Source of the DNA: Delftia acidovorans
GTDB lineage: Bacteria > Pseudomonadota > Gammaproteobacteria > Burkholderiales > Burkholderiaceae_C
DNA: 64,000 nt
Direction of reading: 5' to 3'
Assembly (NCBI GenBank): GCA_031286585.1
Contig: JAITUC010000038.1
Location: forward strand, 62,001-126,000
Part shown: one piece after another, positions 44,754 through 55,847 of the stretch
Position numbering within the stretch: the first letter of the stretch is position 1
How the letters are laid out: each line of letters starts with the position of its first letter
Translations under genes and position numbers: made by a program
Notes under the pieces: generated by a model
Database searches by the model: none
The model's input: only the letters and a program-made list of their open reading frames with translations
What the model was told of the DNA's origin: nothing

Positions 44754-45965
44754 TCAGCGCGGCGCCAGGCGCCACAGCGAGGTGAGCTCGGCGGCGCGCG
44801 CCGCGTGCAGCGGATCGGCGGGGTCTGCAGCCTTTCCATGGCGCGGGCGGATGTCCTCGCGGCCCAGGACCTGCAGGCCTGCGGCATCGATCCAGTCCAG
44901 CAGTTCCTCGCGCGAGCGCAGTTGCAGGTGCTCGGCCAGATCCGACAGGATCAGCCAGCCCTCTCCGCCCGGCAGCAGATGTGCAGCAAGGCCATCGACA
45001 AAACCGCGCAGCATGCGGCTGCCTTCGTCATAGACGGCCTGCTCCAGCAGGGAGCTGGCCTTGCCCGGCAGCCACGGCGGATTGCAGACCACCAGGGCGG
45101 CCCGGCCTTCAGGGAACAGGTCCGCCTTGCGCAGGCTCACGCGCTGTGCCACACCCAGCCGCTGCAGGTTGTCCTGCGCGCAGGCCAGTGCCCGGTCGCT
45201 CAGGTCGGTGGCCACCACCTGCCGCACGCCACGTTGCAGCAAGAGGGCGGAAAGCACACCCGTGCCCGTGCCGATATCCCAGACCGCGGCATCGGCCTGC
45301 TGGGCCGCGGCCGGCAGGGGCGCCTGCGCCACCAGATCCAGGTACTCGCCGCGCACCGGGGAGAACACACCGTAGTGCGGATGAATGCTGAACTCCGGCA
45401 TGCCCGGCACGGCCAGGGCCACGCCCTTCTTGCGCCACTCATGTGCGCCCAGGGCCCCCAGCAGTTCACGCAGGGGAACGATCACGCTGTGCGCACCCTG
45501 GTCGGCGGGAATCTCGCCCCAGGCTTCGCGGCAGGCTTCGCTCCAGTCCGGCGCGCGGCGCAGGGCGCAGTGCCAGCGGGTATCGAGCTCGATCATCACG
45601 CTGGACAGGATGCGCGCACGCTGCGCCAGTGCCTGGCGGTGCAGGTGGAAGGCGTGGGGAAAGGCCTGCTTGGCGTCTTCCTTGCCGGCGCGGCGATGGC
45701 GCGCCTTGGCGGAAGTCTCACGTGCGGGCTTTTCGAGGCGGCGGCCCAGGGCCGACAGCAACTGCCGGGCATTCTGGAAATCGCCGCGCCACAGCATGGC
45801 CTGGCCCTCGCAGGCCAGGCGGTAGGCGCTGTCGGCAGCCAGGCTGTCGTCAGCGATGACGATGCGGCGCGGTGCGGTCATGGTACTGTCCGCGCGCCAC
45901 AGGGCAAGCTGTGCGGCCTCGTGCTCCTGCCACTGCAGCAGGGACCAGTTCTGGGAAGAGGACAA
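44754..45965 (-). CDS. Class I SAM-dependent methyltransferase (NPPW type)
   Basis: 403 aa, cytoplasmic. The C-terminal half is a Rossmann methyltransferase with motif I DIGTGTGVLSALLL, acidic VVATDLSDRAL and catalytic-type NPPW (VVCNPPWLPG). The NPPY/W motif is typical of enzymes methylating exocyclic or amide nitrogens (PrmB/PrmC, RlmG/RsmC, TrmN6 groups). The N-terminal 180 residues are a separate domain without clear relatives, reminiscent of the RlmG/RsmC two-domain layout. Substrate cannot be told from sequence. Confidence 0.82.
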   Translation of the reverse strand: MSSSQNWSLLQWQEHEAAQLALWRADSTMTAPRRIVIADDSLAADSAYRLACEGQAMLWRGDFQNARQLLSALGRRLEKPARETSAKARHRRAGKEDAKQAFPHAFHLHRQALAQRARILSSVMIELDTRWHCALRRAPDWSEACREAWGEIPADQGAHSVIVPLRELLGALGAHEWRKKGVALAVPGMPEFSIHPHYGVFSPVRGEYLDLVAQAPLPAAAQQADAAVWDIGTGTGVLSALLLQRGVRQVVATDLSDRALACAQDNLQRLGVAQRVSLRKADLFPEGRAALVVCNPPWLPGKASSLLEQAVYDEGSRMLRGFVDGLAAHLLPGGEGWLILSDLAEHLQLRSREELLDWIDAAGLQVLGREDIRPRHGKAADPADPLHAARAAELTSLWRLAPR

Positions 45966-46010
45966 GGCCTGCTGCTCCGTGAGTGATGGATGGATGGCTT
46001 GGCGAACCGA

Positions 46011-46532
46011 TCAGTTCAGTGCGCGCTTGAGCCGCACTTCCTCGATCTTGAGACTGCCAACCTGGGCCGTCTTGGCGGTGGACATTTCGCGCTTGAAGCC
46101 GGCGAGCTCATGGAAGCGCAGCGCACGTTCATTGCGCAGCGGCACCCACGAGGTGACATTGGTGCAGCCTTCTTCCAGGAGGCCGTCGCGTGCGGCGTCC
46201 CACAAGGCCACGCCCACACCCTGATTCCAGTGCGTGGGAGCGGCATAGATGGCCCAAATTTCACCGGTGGTCTGGCGCGACTTCTCATCGCGCGAGCGGT
46301 CGAAACCGACGAAGCCGACGATCTTGTCGCCGTCGATGGCGACCTGAACCTGGGGTTCGCAAAATTCGATGGCTTCGCGCCAATAGGCCTGGCGTTTTTC
46401 TACCGACGACATGCTCTTGAGCTGGTCATCGGGAACCAGACCGCGATAAGCCTCCATGGCGGAAGCAGTATGGATCTGGGCAATCGCTTTTGCATCGCGG
46501 AGAGTGGCTGGACGAACCTGGATACTAGACAT
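46011..46532 (-). CDS. GNAT family N-acetyltransferase
   Basis: 173 aa. A GNAT fold is supported by IQVRPATLRDAKAIAQIH at the start, GEIWAIYAAPTHWNQGVGVALW with the acetyl-CoA-binding Gln-x-x-Gly-x-Gly-like motif near residue 105, and RNERALRFHELAGF at the C-terminus. Substrate unknown. It lies 45 bp after the methyltransferase gene's start region, on the same strand. The 46533-46788 gap shows no convincing gene. Confidence 0.85.
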   Translation of the reverse strand: MSSIQVRPATLRDAKAIAQIHTASAMEAYRGLVPDDQLKSMSSVEKRQAYWREAIEFCEPQVQVAIDGDKIVGFVGFDRSRDEKSRQTTGEIWAIYAAPTHWNQGVGVALWDAARDGLLEEGCTNVTSWVPLRNERALRFHELAGFKREMSTAKTAQVGSLKIEEVRLKRALN

Positions 46533-46788
46533 GGAAAAACCGAAACGAAAACAGGTGAAAATAGAAGGGCGTGATTTTCACAGGAATCGCGCTTTTTGCG
46601 TGCGTTGCGGCCCTTAGCCATGCACGCAAGTACGGCTGTGCTCGTTTTCTTGCCCTCGGCATTGGGATGTGCTATGTGCTCTCCAAAAAAGAGCAGCTGG
46701 CGCATGCGACACAAGGCTTGGCAAGGAATCAGTTGACAATTTCTCACGATGCAGGCAGGCCCGGCAACGGCGAGAAATCACCCCTCGC

Positions 46789-48225
46789 TCACAGCCAGCG
46801 GCGCATCAACTCCATGATGCGGTCGAACCTTGCGCCATAGGGCGGATACAGCATCGAAGCCCCCGACCAGCGCGACTGCACGAACACCGCCTTCTGATGG
46901 CTCAGCCGTGCAAAGCCCTGCTCCGAATGGTAGGCACCCCAGCCGCTGTCGCCCACGCCGCCGAAGGGCAGGTTCTCGTGGGCGAAGTGCAGCAGGGTGT
47001 CGTTGACCGTCACCCCGCCGCTGATGGTGCGTGACAGCACGGCATCACGCACTTTCTCATCGCGGCCGAACCAGTACAGCGCCAGCGGCCTGGGCCCCGC
47101 GTTGATGGCCGAGACCACGTCATCCAGCCTGTCGTAGCTGATCACGGGCAGGATGGGGCCGAAGATCTCCTCCTGCATGAGCTGCATCTGGCTGGTGGCA
47201 TTGAAGACCAGGGCCGGCGCCATCTGGCGCTCCACGGCATCGCCCCAGGCCATGTCGGCGCTCTCCTGGCCGGCCCCGCCATCCTCCATCCACTCGACAT
47301 GCGCCCCCATGCCCTGGGCCTGGCGCAGCATCTGCCGCAGGCGCGCCAGGTGGCGCTTGGTGAGGATGGCCGCATAGTCCGGATTGCCGGCAAAGCGCGG
47401 GAACAGCCGCCGCGCAGCGGTGCGGAAGGCCTCGGCAAACTCCGCCTCCTGCCCGCGCGGCAGCAGCACGTAGTCGGGGGCGATGCAGGTCTGCCCCGCG
47501 TTGACCAGCTTGCCATGCGCGATCTTGAGCGCGGCCTCCTTCAGGTCGCAGTCGGTGGAGATGATGCACGGCGACTTGCCACCGAGCTCCAGCGTCGTCG
47601 GCGTCAGGTGCGCCGCCGCCGCCTGGGCCACACGCCGGCCTACCGCTGTGGAGCCGGTGAACAGCAGATGGTCGAAGTGCAGTCCCGAGAACTGCGTGGC
47701 AATGCTCACATCACCTTCGATGACGGCGAATTCCTCGGGCGCGAAAAACTGCCCCACCAGCGCCGCCAGCTGGGCCGAGGTGTGCGGTGTGAGCTCGCTG
47801 GGCTTGAGCATGACGCGGTTGCCCGCCGCCAGGGCCGTGATGGCCGGCCCCAGCGCCAGCTGCACCGGATAGTTCCACGGGGAAATCACGCCCACCACGC
47901 CCAGCGGCTGGCGCTCTATCCAGCCCCGGCCGGGCATGAGCATCAGCGGCGTTCGCACCCGCTGGCGCCCCGACCAGCGCGCCAGGTGGCGCAGCGTATG
48001 CTTGAGCAGGTTGCGCAGCACGAACAGCTCCACCATCTCGGTCAGCCGTGGCGAGCGCATGCCGAAGTCGGCCTGCACGGCGGCAGCCAGCACGGGGCCG
48101 TGCTCGTCCAGCAGCTTTTGCATGCGCAGCAGGCGTTCGCGGCGCACCAGCAGGGGCACGTCCACCTGCGCCCGGCTGGCCTGGTACTGAAGGTCGAAGA
48201 CGCGGTGGAGATCCAGCTGGGTCAT
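46789..48225 (-). CDS. Aldehyde dehydrogenase, coniferyl aldehyde dehydrogenase type
   Basis: NAD(P)-dependent aldehyde dehydrogenase, 478 aa, cytoplasmic. Active-site residues are Asn118 (SPWNYP), Glu213 (LELGGKSPC) and nucleophile Cys247 (NAGQTCIAP). The C-terminal ENLPFGGVGDSGWGAYH and the overall length match the class-3-like CalB/coniferyl aldehyde dehydrogenase group. Start at 48225 (MTQLDLHRVFDLQYQ); a longer open frame to 48285 adds an unrelated Cys-rich stretch. The physiological aldehyde is not evident from context. Confidence 0.88.
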   Translation of the reverse strand: MTQLDLHRVFDLQYQASRAQVDVPLLVRRERLLRMQKLLDEHGPVLAAAVQADFGMRSPRLTEMVELFVLRNLLKHTLRHLARWSGRQRVRTPLMLMPGRGWIERQPLGVVGVISPWNYPVQLALGPAITALAAGNRVMLKPSELTPHTSAQLAALVGQFFAPEEFAVIEGDVSIATQFSGLHFDHLLFTGSTAVGRRVAQAAAAHLTPTTLELGGKSPCIISTDCDLKEAALKIAHGKLVNAGQTCIAPDYVLLPRGQEAEFAEAFRTAARRLFPRFAGNPDYAAILTKRHLARLRQMLRQAQGMGAHVEWMEDGGAGQESADMAWGDAVERQMAPALVFNATSQMQLMQEEIFGPILPVISYDRLDDVVSAINAGPRPLALYWFGRDEKVRDAVLSRTISGGVTVNDTLLHFAHENLPFGGVGDSGWGAYHSEQGFARLSHQKAVFVQSRWSGASMLYPPYGARFDRIMELMRRWL

Positions 48226-48304
48226 AGGCTCAATGGTAAGAAGACACTTGCATGCGCCGCATTCCACGGATGCGTCGCGGCACATGTTGGCATGCAGCGG
48301 CAGG

Positions 48305-48333
48305 AAAAAAAAGGGAGCCTTGCACGGGCTCCC
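48305..48333 (-). terminator. Rho-independent terminator
   Basis: On the minus strand GGGAGCC and GGCTCCC form a 7-bp stem with a 7-nt loop, followed by eight T. It lies about 80 bp after the stop of the small membrane protein gene at 48416 and separates it from the aldehyde dehydrogenase. Confidence 0.85.
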
Positions 48334-48415
48334 GAGGGTTTCAGACTATACGGGCCGCCAGACGCGGCCTGGGCACGAAGATGCGCAGGGCGCGTAAAGG
48401 CTGCAGCAAGACGCT

Positions 48416-48769
48416 TCAGGGCTCGCGCACTTCACGGGGCTGAACGTCGGTCACCTCGCCCGCACCCGGCAGTACTCCGGCACCGGCGCGGCGGCCACCG
48501 CCCTCGGCTGCGCCATAGGCGCGCTGCGGGCGCTGTGCCATCCACTCGGAGCCGGAGCGGTACACGGTCTGCCAGCCGGCCCGCGGGCTCATGCGCATGG
48601 CCCAGGGCATCACCGGCTGGCCGGTGAGCCTGGCCCACAGCGCCCTCACGGCCCAGACCAGGGCCAGCAGCGCCGCGGCGGTGAGCAGGCTGACAAAGAA
48701 GACCAGGCCTACAAGCATCAGCAGGATGCGAACGGCCCAGCGGGTCAGGGTGGCGACAAAATCGTTCAA
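48416..48769 (-). CDS. Small membrane protein of unknown function
   Basis: 117 aa. One long or two short hydrophobic helices at residues 12-45 (RILLMLVGLVFFVSLLTA then LLALVWAVRALWARL), followed by a polar Gly/Arg/Ala-rich tail that ends in a charged stretch. Family not recognised. It begins 30 bp after the clpB stop on the same strand and may be transcribed with clpB. A terminator follows. Confidence 0.65.
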   Translation of the reverse strand: MNDFVATLTRWAVRILLMLVGLVFFVSLLTAAALLALVWAVRALWARLTGQPVMPWAMRMSPRAGWQTVYRSGSEWMAQRPQRAYGAAEGGGRRAGAGVLPGAGEVTDVQPREVREP

Positions 48770-48799
48770 AGCAAAGCCTTTCTTGGCTGGCCCGGTGCG

Positions 48800-51412
<2,613 letters not shown>

Positions 51413-51452
51413 GGTGTTTCTTTTCGCTCCTGAAACAGGGTCATTGCGATTT

Positions 51453-51480
51453 ATCTGATACCGGCAGGGCAAATTTCAAG
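51453..51480 (-). promoter_or_regulatory. Candidate sigma-32 heat-shock promoter of clpB
   Basis: On the minus strand CTTGAAA (51474-51480) matches the sigma-32 -35 consensus exactly. After 13 bp, TATCAGAT (51453-51460) is a weak match to the -10. Position about 40-65 bp before the clpB ATG is suitable, and clpB is a known RpoH target. Confidence 0.5.
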
Positions 51481-51545
51481 CCGTGCACGGCCTGCAAGGA
51501 CAGACGCTTGCGCCAGATCAAGGCCGGAGAGTCCGGCCATCCTTC

Positions 51546-52454
51546 TCAAGCATTGCGCTGAAAGATCGAGAACTGCGTAGGCGTAACGCCCAAATGCGCC
51601 CGGAAGCTGCGCACCAGGTGGCTGGCGCTGGAAAAACCGCACTCCAGCGCCAGCTCTGCCAGCGGCGGCACGTGGCGGGCAGACAGCGCGCGCCGTGCCC
51701 GGGCCAGGCGCTGCTGCAGCACCCATTCGTGCACCGTGCAGCCCATGCTCTGGCGGAACATGCGGGCGAAATGGAATTCGGAGAGGCAGGCCTGGCTCGC
51801 CAGGGCCGCCAGCGACACGGCCTTGGAGTCATGCAGATGCGCCTCGACATGGGCCAGCACCCTGCGCCGCATGACCGCAGAAAGCCCGCCCAGCGGCCGC
51901 TGCAGCGCCTGCAACTGGCGCGGCGTGGCGGACTGCAGCACCAGCCGGTCCACCAGCTGCTGGCCAATGGCATCGGCCGCCAGCTGCTGCTGCGGGTCCT
52001 GCCAGTCCAGCTGCATCAGCGCACGGGCACCGGCGTGGAAGGCCTGGTCGTCCCCGTAGATCTGCGCACGCAAGGTGCGCGAGCGGGGCTCGGCATCCAG
52101 CATGCGGACCACGCGCCCCGCCCAGGCCAGGTCGGACATATACAGATGCAGGAACTGCACGGGCGATCGCACCAGCCAGTGCGATTCATCCTCTGGCGTG
52201 AAGATGCAGATGCGCCCCGGCGCCCCCATGGCCTCGGGCCGCGCCTTGAGCTGCGAGCCCTCGCCGCCGGCCAGGTAGACCGACAGCGTGTGGTGGCCGG
52301 GCTGACAGTAGCGCACCTCGTCGTCCACATTGGCCCAGACGGCCAGCTCCACACCCTCGCTCAGGCGCACGCGCCGCTGCAGCCGGGCCTTGGAGCGTGA
52401 CAGCACCTGGCACAGGTGGCTGGAGGGCAGCTCGGGCAGCGGCGTGGGCGTCAT
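51546..52454 (-). CDS. AraC family transcriptional regulator
   Basis: 302 aa. The C-terminal 100 residues carry two helix-turn-helix motifs of the AraC/XylS type (SLAALASQACLSEFHFARMF, then ELALECGFSSASHLVRSF and the terminal GVTPTQF). The N-terminal part is a probable sensing domain of unknown ligand. No convincing ribosome binding site was found; ATG 52454 is chosen over 52490. It is divergent from the EamA transporter gene 68 bp away, the usual arrangement of a regulator with its target. Confidence 0.85.
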   Translation of the reverse strand: MTPTPLPELPSSHLCQVLSRSKARLQRRVRLSEGVELAVWANVDDEVRYCQPGHHTLSVYLAGGEGSQLKARPEAMGAPGRICIFTPEDESHWLVRSPVQFLHLYMSDLAWAGRVVRMLDAEPRSRTLRAQIYGDDQAFHAGARALMQLDWQDPQQQLAADAIGQQLVDRLVLQSATPRQLQALQRPLGGLSAVMRRRVLAHVEAHLHDSKAVSLAALASQACLSEFHFARMFRQSMGCTVHEWVLQQRLARARRALSARHVPPLAELALECGFSSASHLVRSFRAHLGVTPTQFSIFQRNA

Positions 52455-52522
52455 GGCAGCGATTGTGGTCCCGCTGCCATACCGACGCATGGCGCCGGGC
52501 CATCAAACCGCAGGAATCTGCC

Positions 52523-53449
52523 ATGACCGGCCAGCCTGCGGCGCCATCATCACCGGCCATGACTGCCACCCTCTATGCCCTGGTCGTGCTGATCTGGGGT
52601 TCGACCTGGATCGCCTTGAAGCTGCAGCTGGGCGCCGTGCCCGTGGAGCTGTCCATTGCCTACCGCTTTGCGCTGGCCGCCGTGCTGATGTTCGCCTGGC
52701 TGGCCTGGTCGCGCCAGCTGCGCGTGCCCCGCGGCCCGGCGCTGCCGCGCGTGCTGGCGCAAGGCCTGTGCCTGTTCAGCTTCAACTTCGTGTGCTTCAT
52801 GCATGCCAGCGAGACGCTGGCCAGCGGCTTGGCCGCCGTGGTGTTCTCCAGCGCCAATCTCTGGAACGCGCTGCTGGCGCGCATCATCCACGGCCGCAGG
52901 CTGGCGCCCCATGTGCTGGCCGGCAGCCTCTTCGGCCTGGCGGGCCTGGGGGCGCTGTTCTGGCCGGAACTGCGCGAAGGCCGGCATGCCAGCCTGTCCG
53001 GCCTGGCCTGGGCGGTGCTGGGCACGCTGTGCTTTTCCTGCGGGAACATGCTGTCGGCCTCGCTGCAGTCCATGGGCTGGCGGCCGGCCCAGACCAATGC
53101 CTGGGGCATGCTGGCCGGCACGCTGCTGCTGACCGGCTATGCGCTGGTGGCGGGCCTGCCCTGGCATTTCGATACCAGCTGGACCTATGTGGGCTCCTGG
53201 CTGTACCTGGCCATTCCAGGCTCGGTGATTGCGTTCACGGCCTACCTGACCCTGGTCGGCCGCCTGGGCCCCGAGAGGGCGGCCTATGCGACGGTGCTGT
53301 TCCCCATTGTCGCGCTGAGCATCTCGGCCCTGTTCGAAGGCTATGTCTGGACGCCGCTGGCCGTGGGTGGGCTGCTGCTGGTGATGCTCGGAAACCTGCT
53401 GGTGTTCCGCCCGCCGCAATGGCTGCGGGGCGCCGCGCTCAGGGCCTGA
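52523..53449 (+). CDS. EamA (DMT) family transporter
   Basis: Inner-membrane permease of the drug/metabolite transporter superfamily, 308 aa with about ten helices in two EamA repeats. The first repeat has YALVVLIWGSTWIALKLQL, typical for the family; the second ends VGGLLLVMLGNLLVF. AGGA lies at a good distance before the ATG at 52523. Substrate unknown; probably regulated by the divergent AraC protein (inference). Confidence 0.87.
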   Translation: MTGQPAAPSSPAMTATLYALVVLIWGSTWIALKLQLGAVPVELSIAYRFALAAVLMFAWLAWSRQLRVPRGPALPRVLAQGLCLFSFNFVCFMHASETLASGLAAVVFSSANLWNALLARIIHGRRLAPHVLAGSLFGLAGLGALFWPELREGRHASLSGLAWAVLGTLCFSCGNMLSASLQSMGWRPAQTNAWGMLAGTLLLTGYALVAGLPWHFDTSWTYVGSWLYLAIPGSVIAFTAYLTLVGRLGPERAAYATVLFPIVALSISALFEGYVWTPLAVGGLLLVMLGNLLVFRPPQWLRGAALRA

Positions 53450-53461
53450 GGCCCCGCCGCC

Positions 53462-53923
53462 TCACTGGCGCCAGCGCGCCAGCGCCTCTTCGTCGCTGAC
53501 GCGCGCATCCACCCAGCGCGCGCCGTCGGGCGTCTGCTCCTTCTTCCAGAAAGGGGCCAGCGACTTGAGGTAGTCCATGATGTATTCACAGGCCTGGAAA
53601 GCCATGCCCCGGTGCGAGGCGGTGACGGCCACAAGCACGATCTGGTCCAGGGGCTGCAGCGGTCCGATGCGGTGGATGACACGCGCGCCATGGATGCCGA
53701 AGCGCTGGACCGCCTCGTCGATGATGGCCTCGATGGATTTCTCGGTCATGCCCGGGTAGTGCTCCAGCTCCATGCTGGCCACGGCGGCGCCCTCGTTGCG
53801 GTCACGCACCGTGCCGACGAAGCTGCAGACCGCGCCCACGCGCGCATCGCCGCCGCGCAGGGCGGCGAGTTCGGCCGATACGTCGAAATCCTCGGTCTGG
53901 ATGGATACACGGTCTGCTTGCAT
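53462..53923 (-). CDS. moaE: Molybdopterin synthase catalytic subunit MoaE
   Basis: Large subunit of molybdopterin synthase that converts cPMP to molybdopterin using sulfur from the MoaD thiocarboxylate; 153 aa, normal length. Conserved features: CSFVGTVRDRNEG, ELEHYPGMTEK, IHRIGPLQPLD, VAVTASHRGMAF and PFWKKEQTPDG with the catalytic Lys pair. Start at 53923 (MQADRVSIQTEDFDV). It is separated from moaD by 2.2 kb of other genes. Confidence 0.96.
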   Translation of the reverse strand: MQADRVSIQTEDFDVSAELAALRGGDARVGAVCSFVGTVRDRNEGAAVASMELEHYPGMTEKSIEAIIDEAVQRFGIHGARVIHRIGPLQPLDQIVLVAVTASHRGMAFQACEYIMDYLKSLAPFWKKEQTPDGARWVDARVSDEEALARWRQ

Positions 53924-54019
53924 GCCCGCATTGTCGCAGGGCGGCGGCGCACCAGGGTGCGATGAACGCGGTAGCATTGCCCTCCCCCGCCGCCGGCCTT
54001 TTGCTGCAGCGGGCCATGC

Positions 54020-54274
54020 ATGGCCACACTCACGATCACCACCCCCGAATACACGCTCTACCCGTCGCCGCGCAACGAGCAGCGCGTGGTCTACGAGCAT
54101 CAGCTGTTCGTGTCCCATCCCTACACCATCATCCATCTGCCCGACTACAACTTTCGCGGCAAGGCCACGCTGTTCGCAGCCCACCGCCTGGCCGACGGCA
54201 AGATGGGCCAGCTCGTGAGCTGCGAGCTGGCCGAGGACCTTGCACGCTTCGAGCGCCTGTTCGAACCCGATTGA
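54020..54274 (+). CDS. Small protein of unknown function
   Basis: 84 aa, cytoplasmic, no recognised family. The sequence is non-repetitive and protein-like (TPEYTLYPSPRNEQRVVYEH, YTIIHLPDYNFRGKATLF), without signal or membrane segment. Divergent from moaE and 8 bp before the next small gene, with which it probably forms an operon. No strong ribosome binding site. Codon usage is typical for this genome, so it is probably real. Confidence 0.6.
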   Translation: MATLTITTPEYTLYPSPRNEQRVVYEHQLFVSHPYTIIHLPDYNFRGKATLFAAHRLADGKMGQLVSCELAEDLARFERLFEPD

Positions 54275-54282
54275 GGCGCGCC

Positions 54283-54627
54283 ATGGACGAGACCAGCCAG
54301 ATACAGCCGCCACCGAGCTTTGCCGCCCTGTATGCCGACCGGCACGGCCGGCTTAAGGCATCCATTGCAGATATCGTCGGGCGCTATGAACTGTGCGAGG
54401 ACCTGGCCAGCCACCTGGTCGAGCAGGCGCAGACGCTCTATCACTCCGGCAATTCCTCGGAGCAAGGCGTGCTGCTGGGCATGCACGCCGGCCTGGCTGC
54501 CGAGGGCTCCATCGTCAGCCCTGGCGAAGCGCGCTGGATCGTGCAGCGCCTGGCCGAGCTGCTGGAGTGGCAGGCACCGCTGCTGCCCGATGCATCAACC
54601 CCTCCCGGCGCCGAAGGCGCGGCCTGA
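54283..54627 (+). CDS. Small protein of unknown function
   Basis: 114 aa, helical, acidic, no recognised family. It contains FAALYADRHGRLKASIADIV and LASHLVEQAQTLYHSG. TGAGG, which includes the stop codon of the preceding gene, lies 6 bases before the ATG at 54283 and favours coupled translation. No signal or membrane segment. Confidence 0.6.
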   Translation: MDETSQIQPPPSFAALYADRHGRLKASIADIVGRYELCEDLASHLVEQAQTLYHSGNSSEQGVLLGMHAGLAAEGSIVSPGEARWIVQRLAELLEWQAPLLPDASTPPGAEGAA

Positions 54628-54673
54628 CAGCCAACACCCAGGCGCTCAGGCGCGCTACACTGGGCGCCATGCC

Positions 54674-54792
54674 TGCAATCTTTGCCTTCCCCACATGCCA
54701 CGGTGATGCCGTGCGCCTGTGCATGGGCAAAGCCTGCAAACCCCAGCTCGTCTGACCGGAGCTGAGGTTCCGTCCAGATGAGCGACGGAACC
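54674..54792 (+). promoter_or_regulatory. Candidate structured RNA leader upstream of the DapA-like gene
   Basis: Three hairpins in a row. First, nested helices TGCA/TGCA (54674/54735), CTTTGCC/GGCAAAG (54680/54726), CATG/CATG (54694/54722) and CACGG/CCGTG (54699/54709). Second, AGCTC/GAGCT (54745/54759). Third, a perfect 9-bp stem GGTTCCGTC/GACGGAACC (54766/54784) with a 9-nt loop. No T run follows, so it is not a simple terminator. No known riboswitch was recognised. A 28-codon frame (54669-54755) overlaps it but has no ribosome site. Confidence 0.4.
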
Positions 54793-54911
54793 GGCCCGGC
54801 AGCCTTCATCTCCCCTTTCCGCATCCCTTCAGGCGCCTGCCTTTCCGCCCTCGGTCTGGCCGGTGGCCGTGTCCGGTCGTTCATTGTTTGAATCACCCGA
54901 AGGGATCTTCC

Positions 54912-55847
54912 ATGTCTTTGCCTTCCACCACCTCGCCGCAAGCCCGGTTCCAGGGACTGTGGCTTCCGCTCGTCACGCCCTTTCTTCCTGGAGATGAGGC
55001 GGCGGTGGACCACGATGCGCTGCGTGCCCTGGTGCAGCACTACAACGCCACCGGCATCGCCGGCTACGTGGCCTGCGGCTCGACCGCCGAGGCCGCCGCG
55101 CTGAACGAAGCGGAGCACGATGCCGCCCTGTCCACCATCCTCTCTGCAGCCCAGGGCATGCCCGTGGTCATGGGCGTTTCGGACTGCCACCTGGGACATG
55201 CGCTGGCCCGCGTTCAGGCACTGAACGCCCTGCCGCTGGCCGGCATCCTGGTGCCCGCGCCGCATTACATACGTCCGTCGCAGGCAGGCCTGCTGCAGTG
55301 GTTCACGGCGATTGCCGAGCGCAGCGCCCATCCGGTCATCGTCTACGACATTCCCTACCGCACCGGCGTGGTGCTGGAGCTGGTCACGCTGCGCGCGCTG
55401 GCCGCCCATGAGCGCATCGTGGCCATCAAGGATTGCGGGGGCGATGCCGCCAAGACCCAGGCGCTGATCGCCGATGGGCAGTTGCAGGTGCTGGCCGGCG
55501 AAGACGCGCAGATCTTTTCCACGCTGGCCCTGGGCGGTGCGGGAGCGATTGCTGCCAGCGCGCACGCGCATACAAGGCACTTCGTCGAGCTGATGCAATG
55601 CCTGGAGCGCGGCGACCTGCCTGCTGCCCGTGCGCTGTGGCAGCCGCTGCAGCCGCACATCGCCGCCTGCTTTGCCGAGCCCAATCCCGCGCCCATCAAG
55701 GCCTTGCTGGCGCAGCAGGGCCGAATGCGGGCAACGCTGCGGGCGCCCATGCAGGCGGCATCGGCCGCGCTGGCGCAGCGGCTGGCCGGGATTCAGCTGC
55801 CGCTGCTGTCGTCTGCAGACGGTGTCGCCGAGCGCAGGTCGGCATAG
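54912..55847 (+). CDS. Dihydrodipicolinate synthase / N-acetylneuraminate lyase family aldolase
   Basis: 311 aa TIM-barrel class I aldolase. Schiff-base Lys173 in IVAIKDCGGD; Tyr145 in YDIPYRTG; substrate loop CGSTAEAAAL replaces the GTTGE of DapA. Its position away from lysine genes does not show whether it is the biosynthetic dapA or a catabolic relative. ATG 54912 has GAAGGGA upstream; a TTG eight codons earlier is less likely. The 285-bp leader contains strong hairpins. Its 3' end overlaps the convergent recombinase-like gene by 55 bp. Confidence 0.88.
   Translation: MSLPSTTSPQARFQGLWLPLVTPFLPGDEAAVDHDALRALVQHYNATGIAGYVACGSTAEAAALNEAEHDAALSTILSAAQGMPVVMGVSDCHLGHALARVQALNALPLAGILVPAPHYIRPSQAGLLQWFTAIAERSAHPVIVYDIPYRTGVVLELVTLRALAAHERIVAIKDCGGDAAKTQALIADGQLQVLAGEDAQIFSTLALGGAGAIAASAHAHTRHFVELMQCLERGDLPAARALWQPLQPHIAACFAEPNPAPIKALLAQQGRMRATLRAPMQAASAALAQRLAGIQLPLLSSADGVAERRSA

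Noticed and set aside
46533..46788. Possible gene or terminator in the gap (TGCTCT/AGAGCA hairpin)
   Set aside because: The stem is short, its run is inside the loop and not after it, and no frame has a ribosome site.
54669..54755. 28-codon open frame in the leader of the DapA-like gene
   Set aside because: No ribosome site; the sequence is better explained by RNA pairing.
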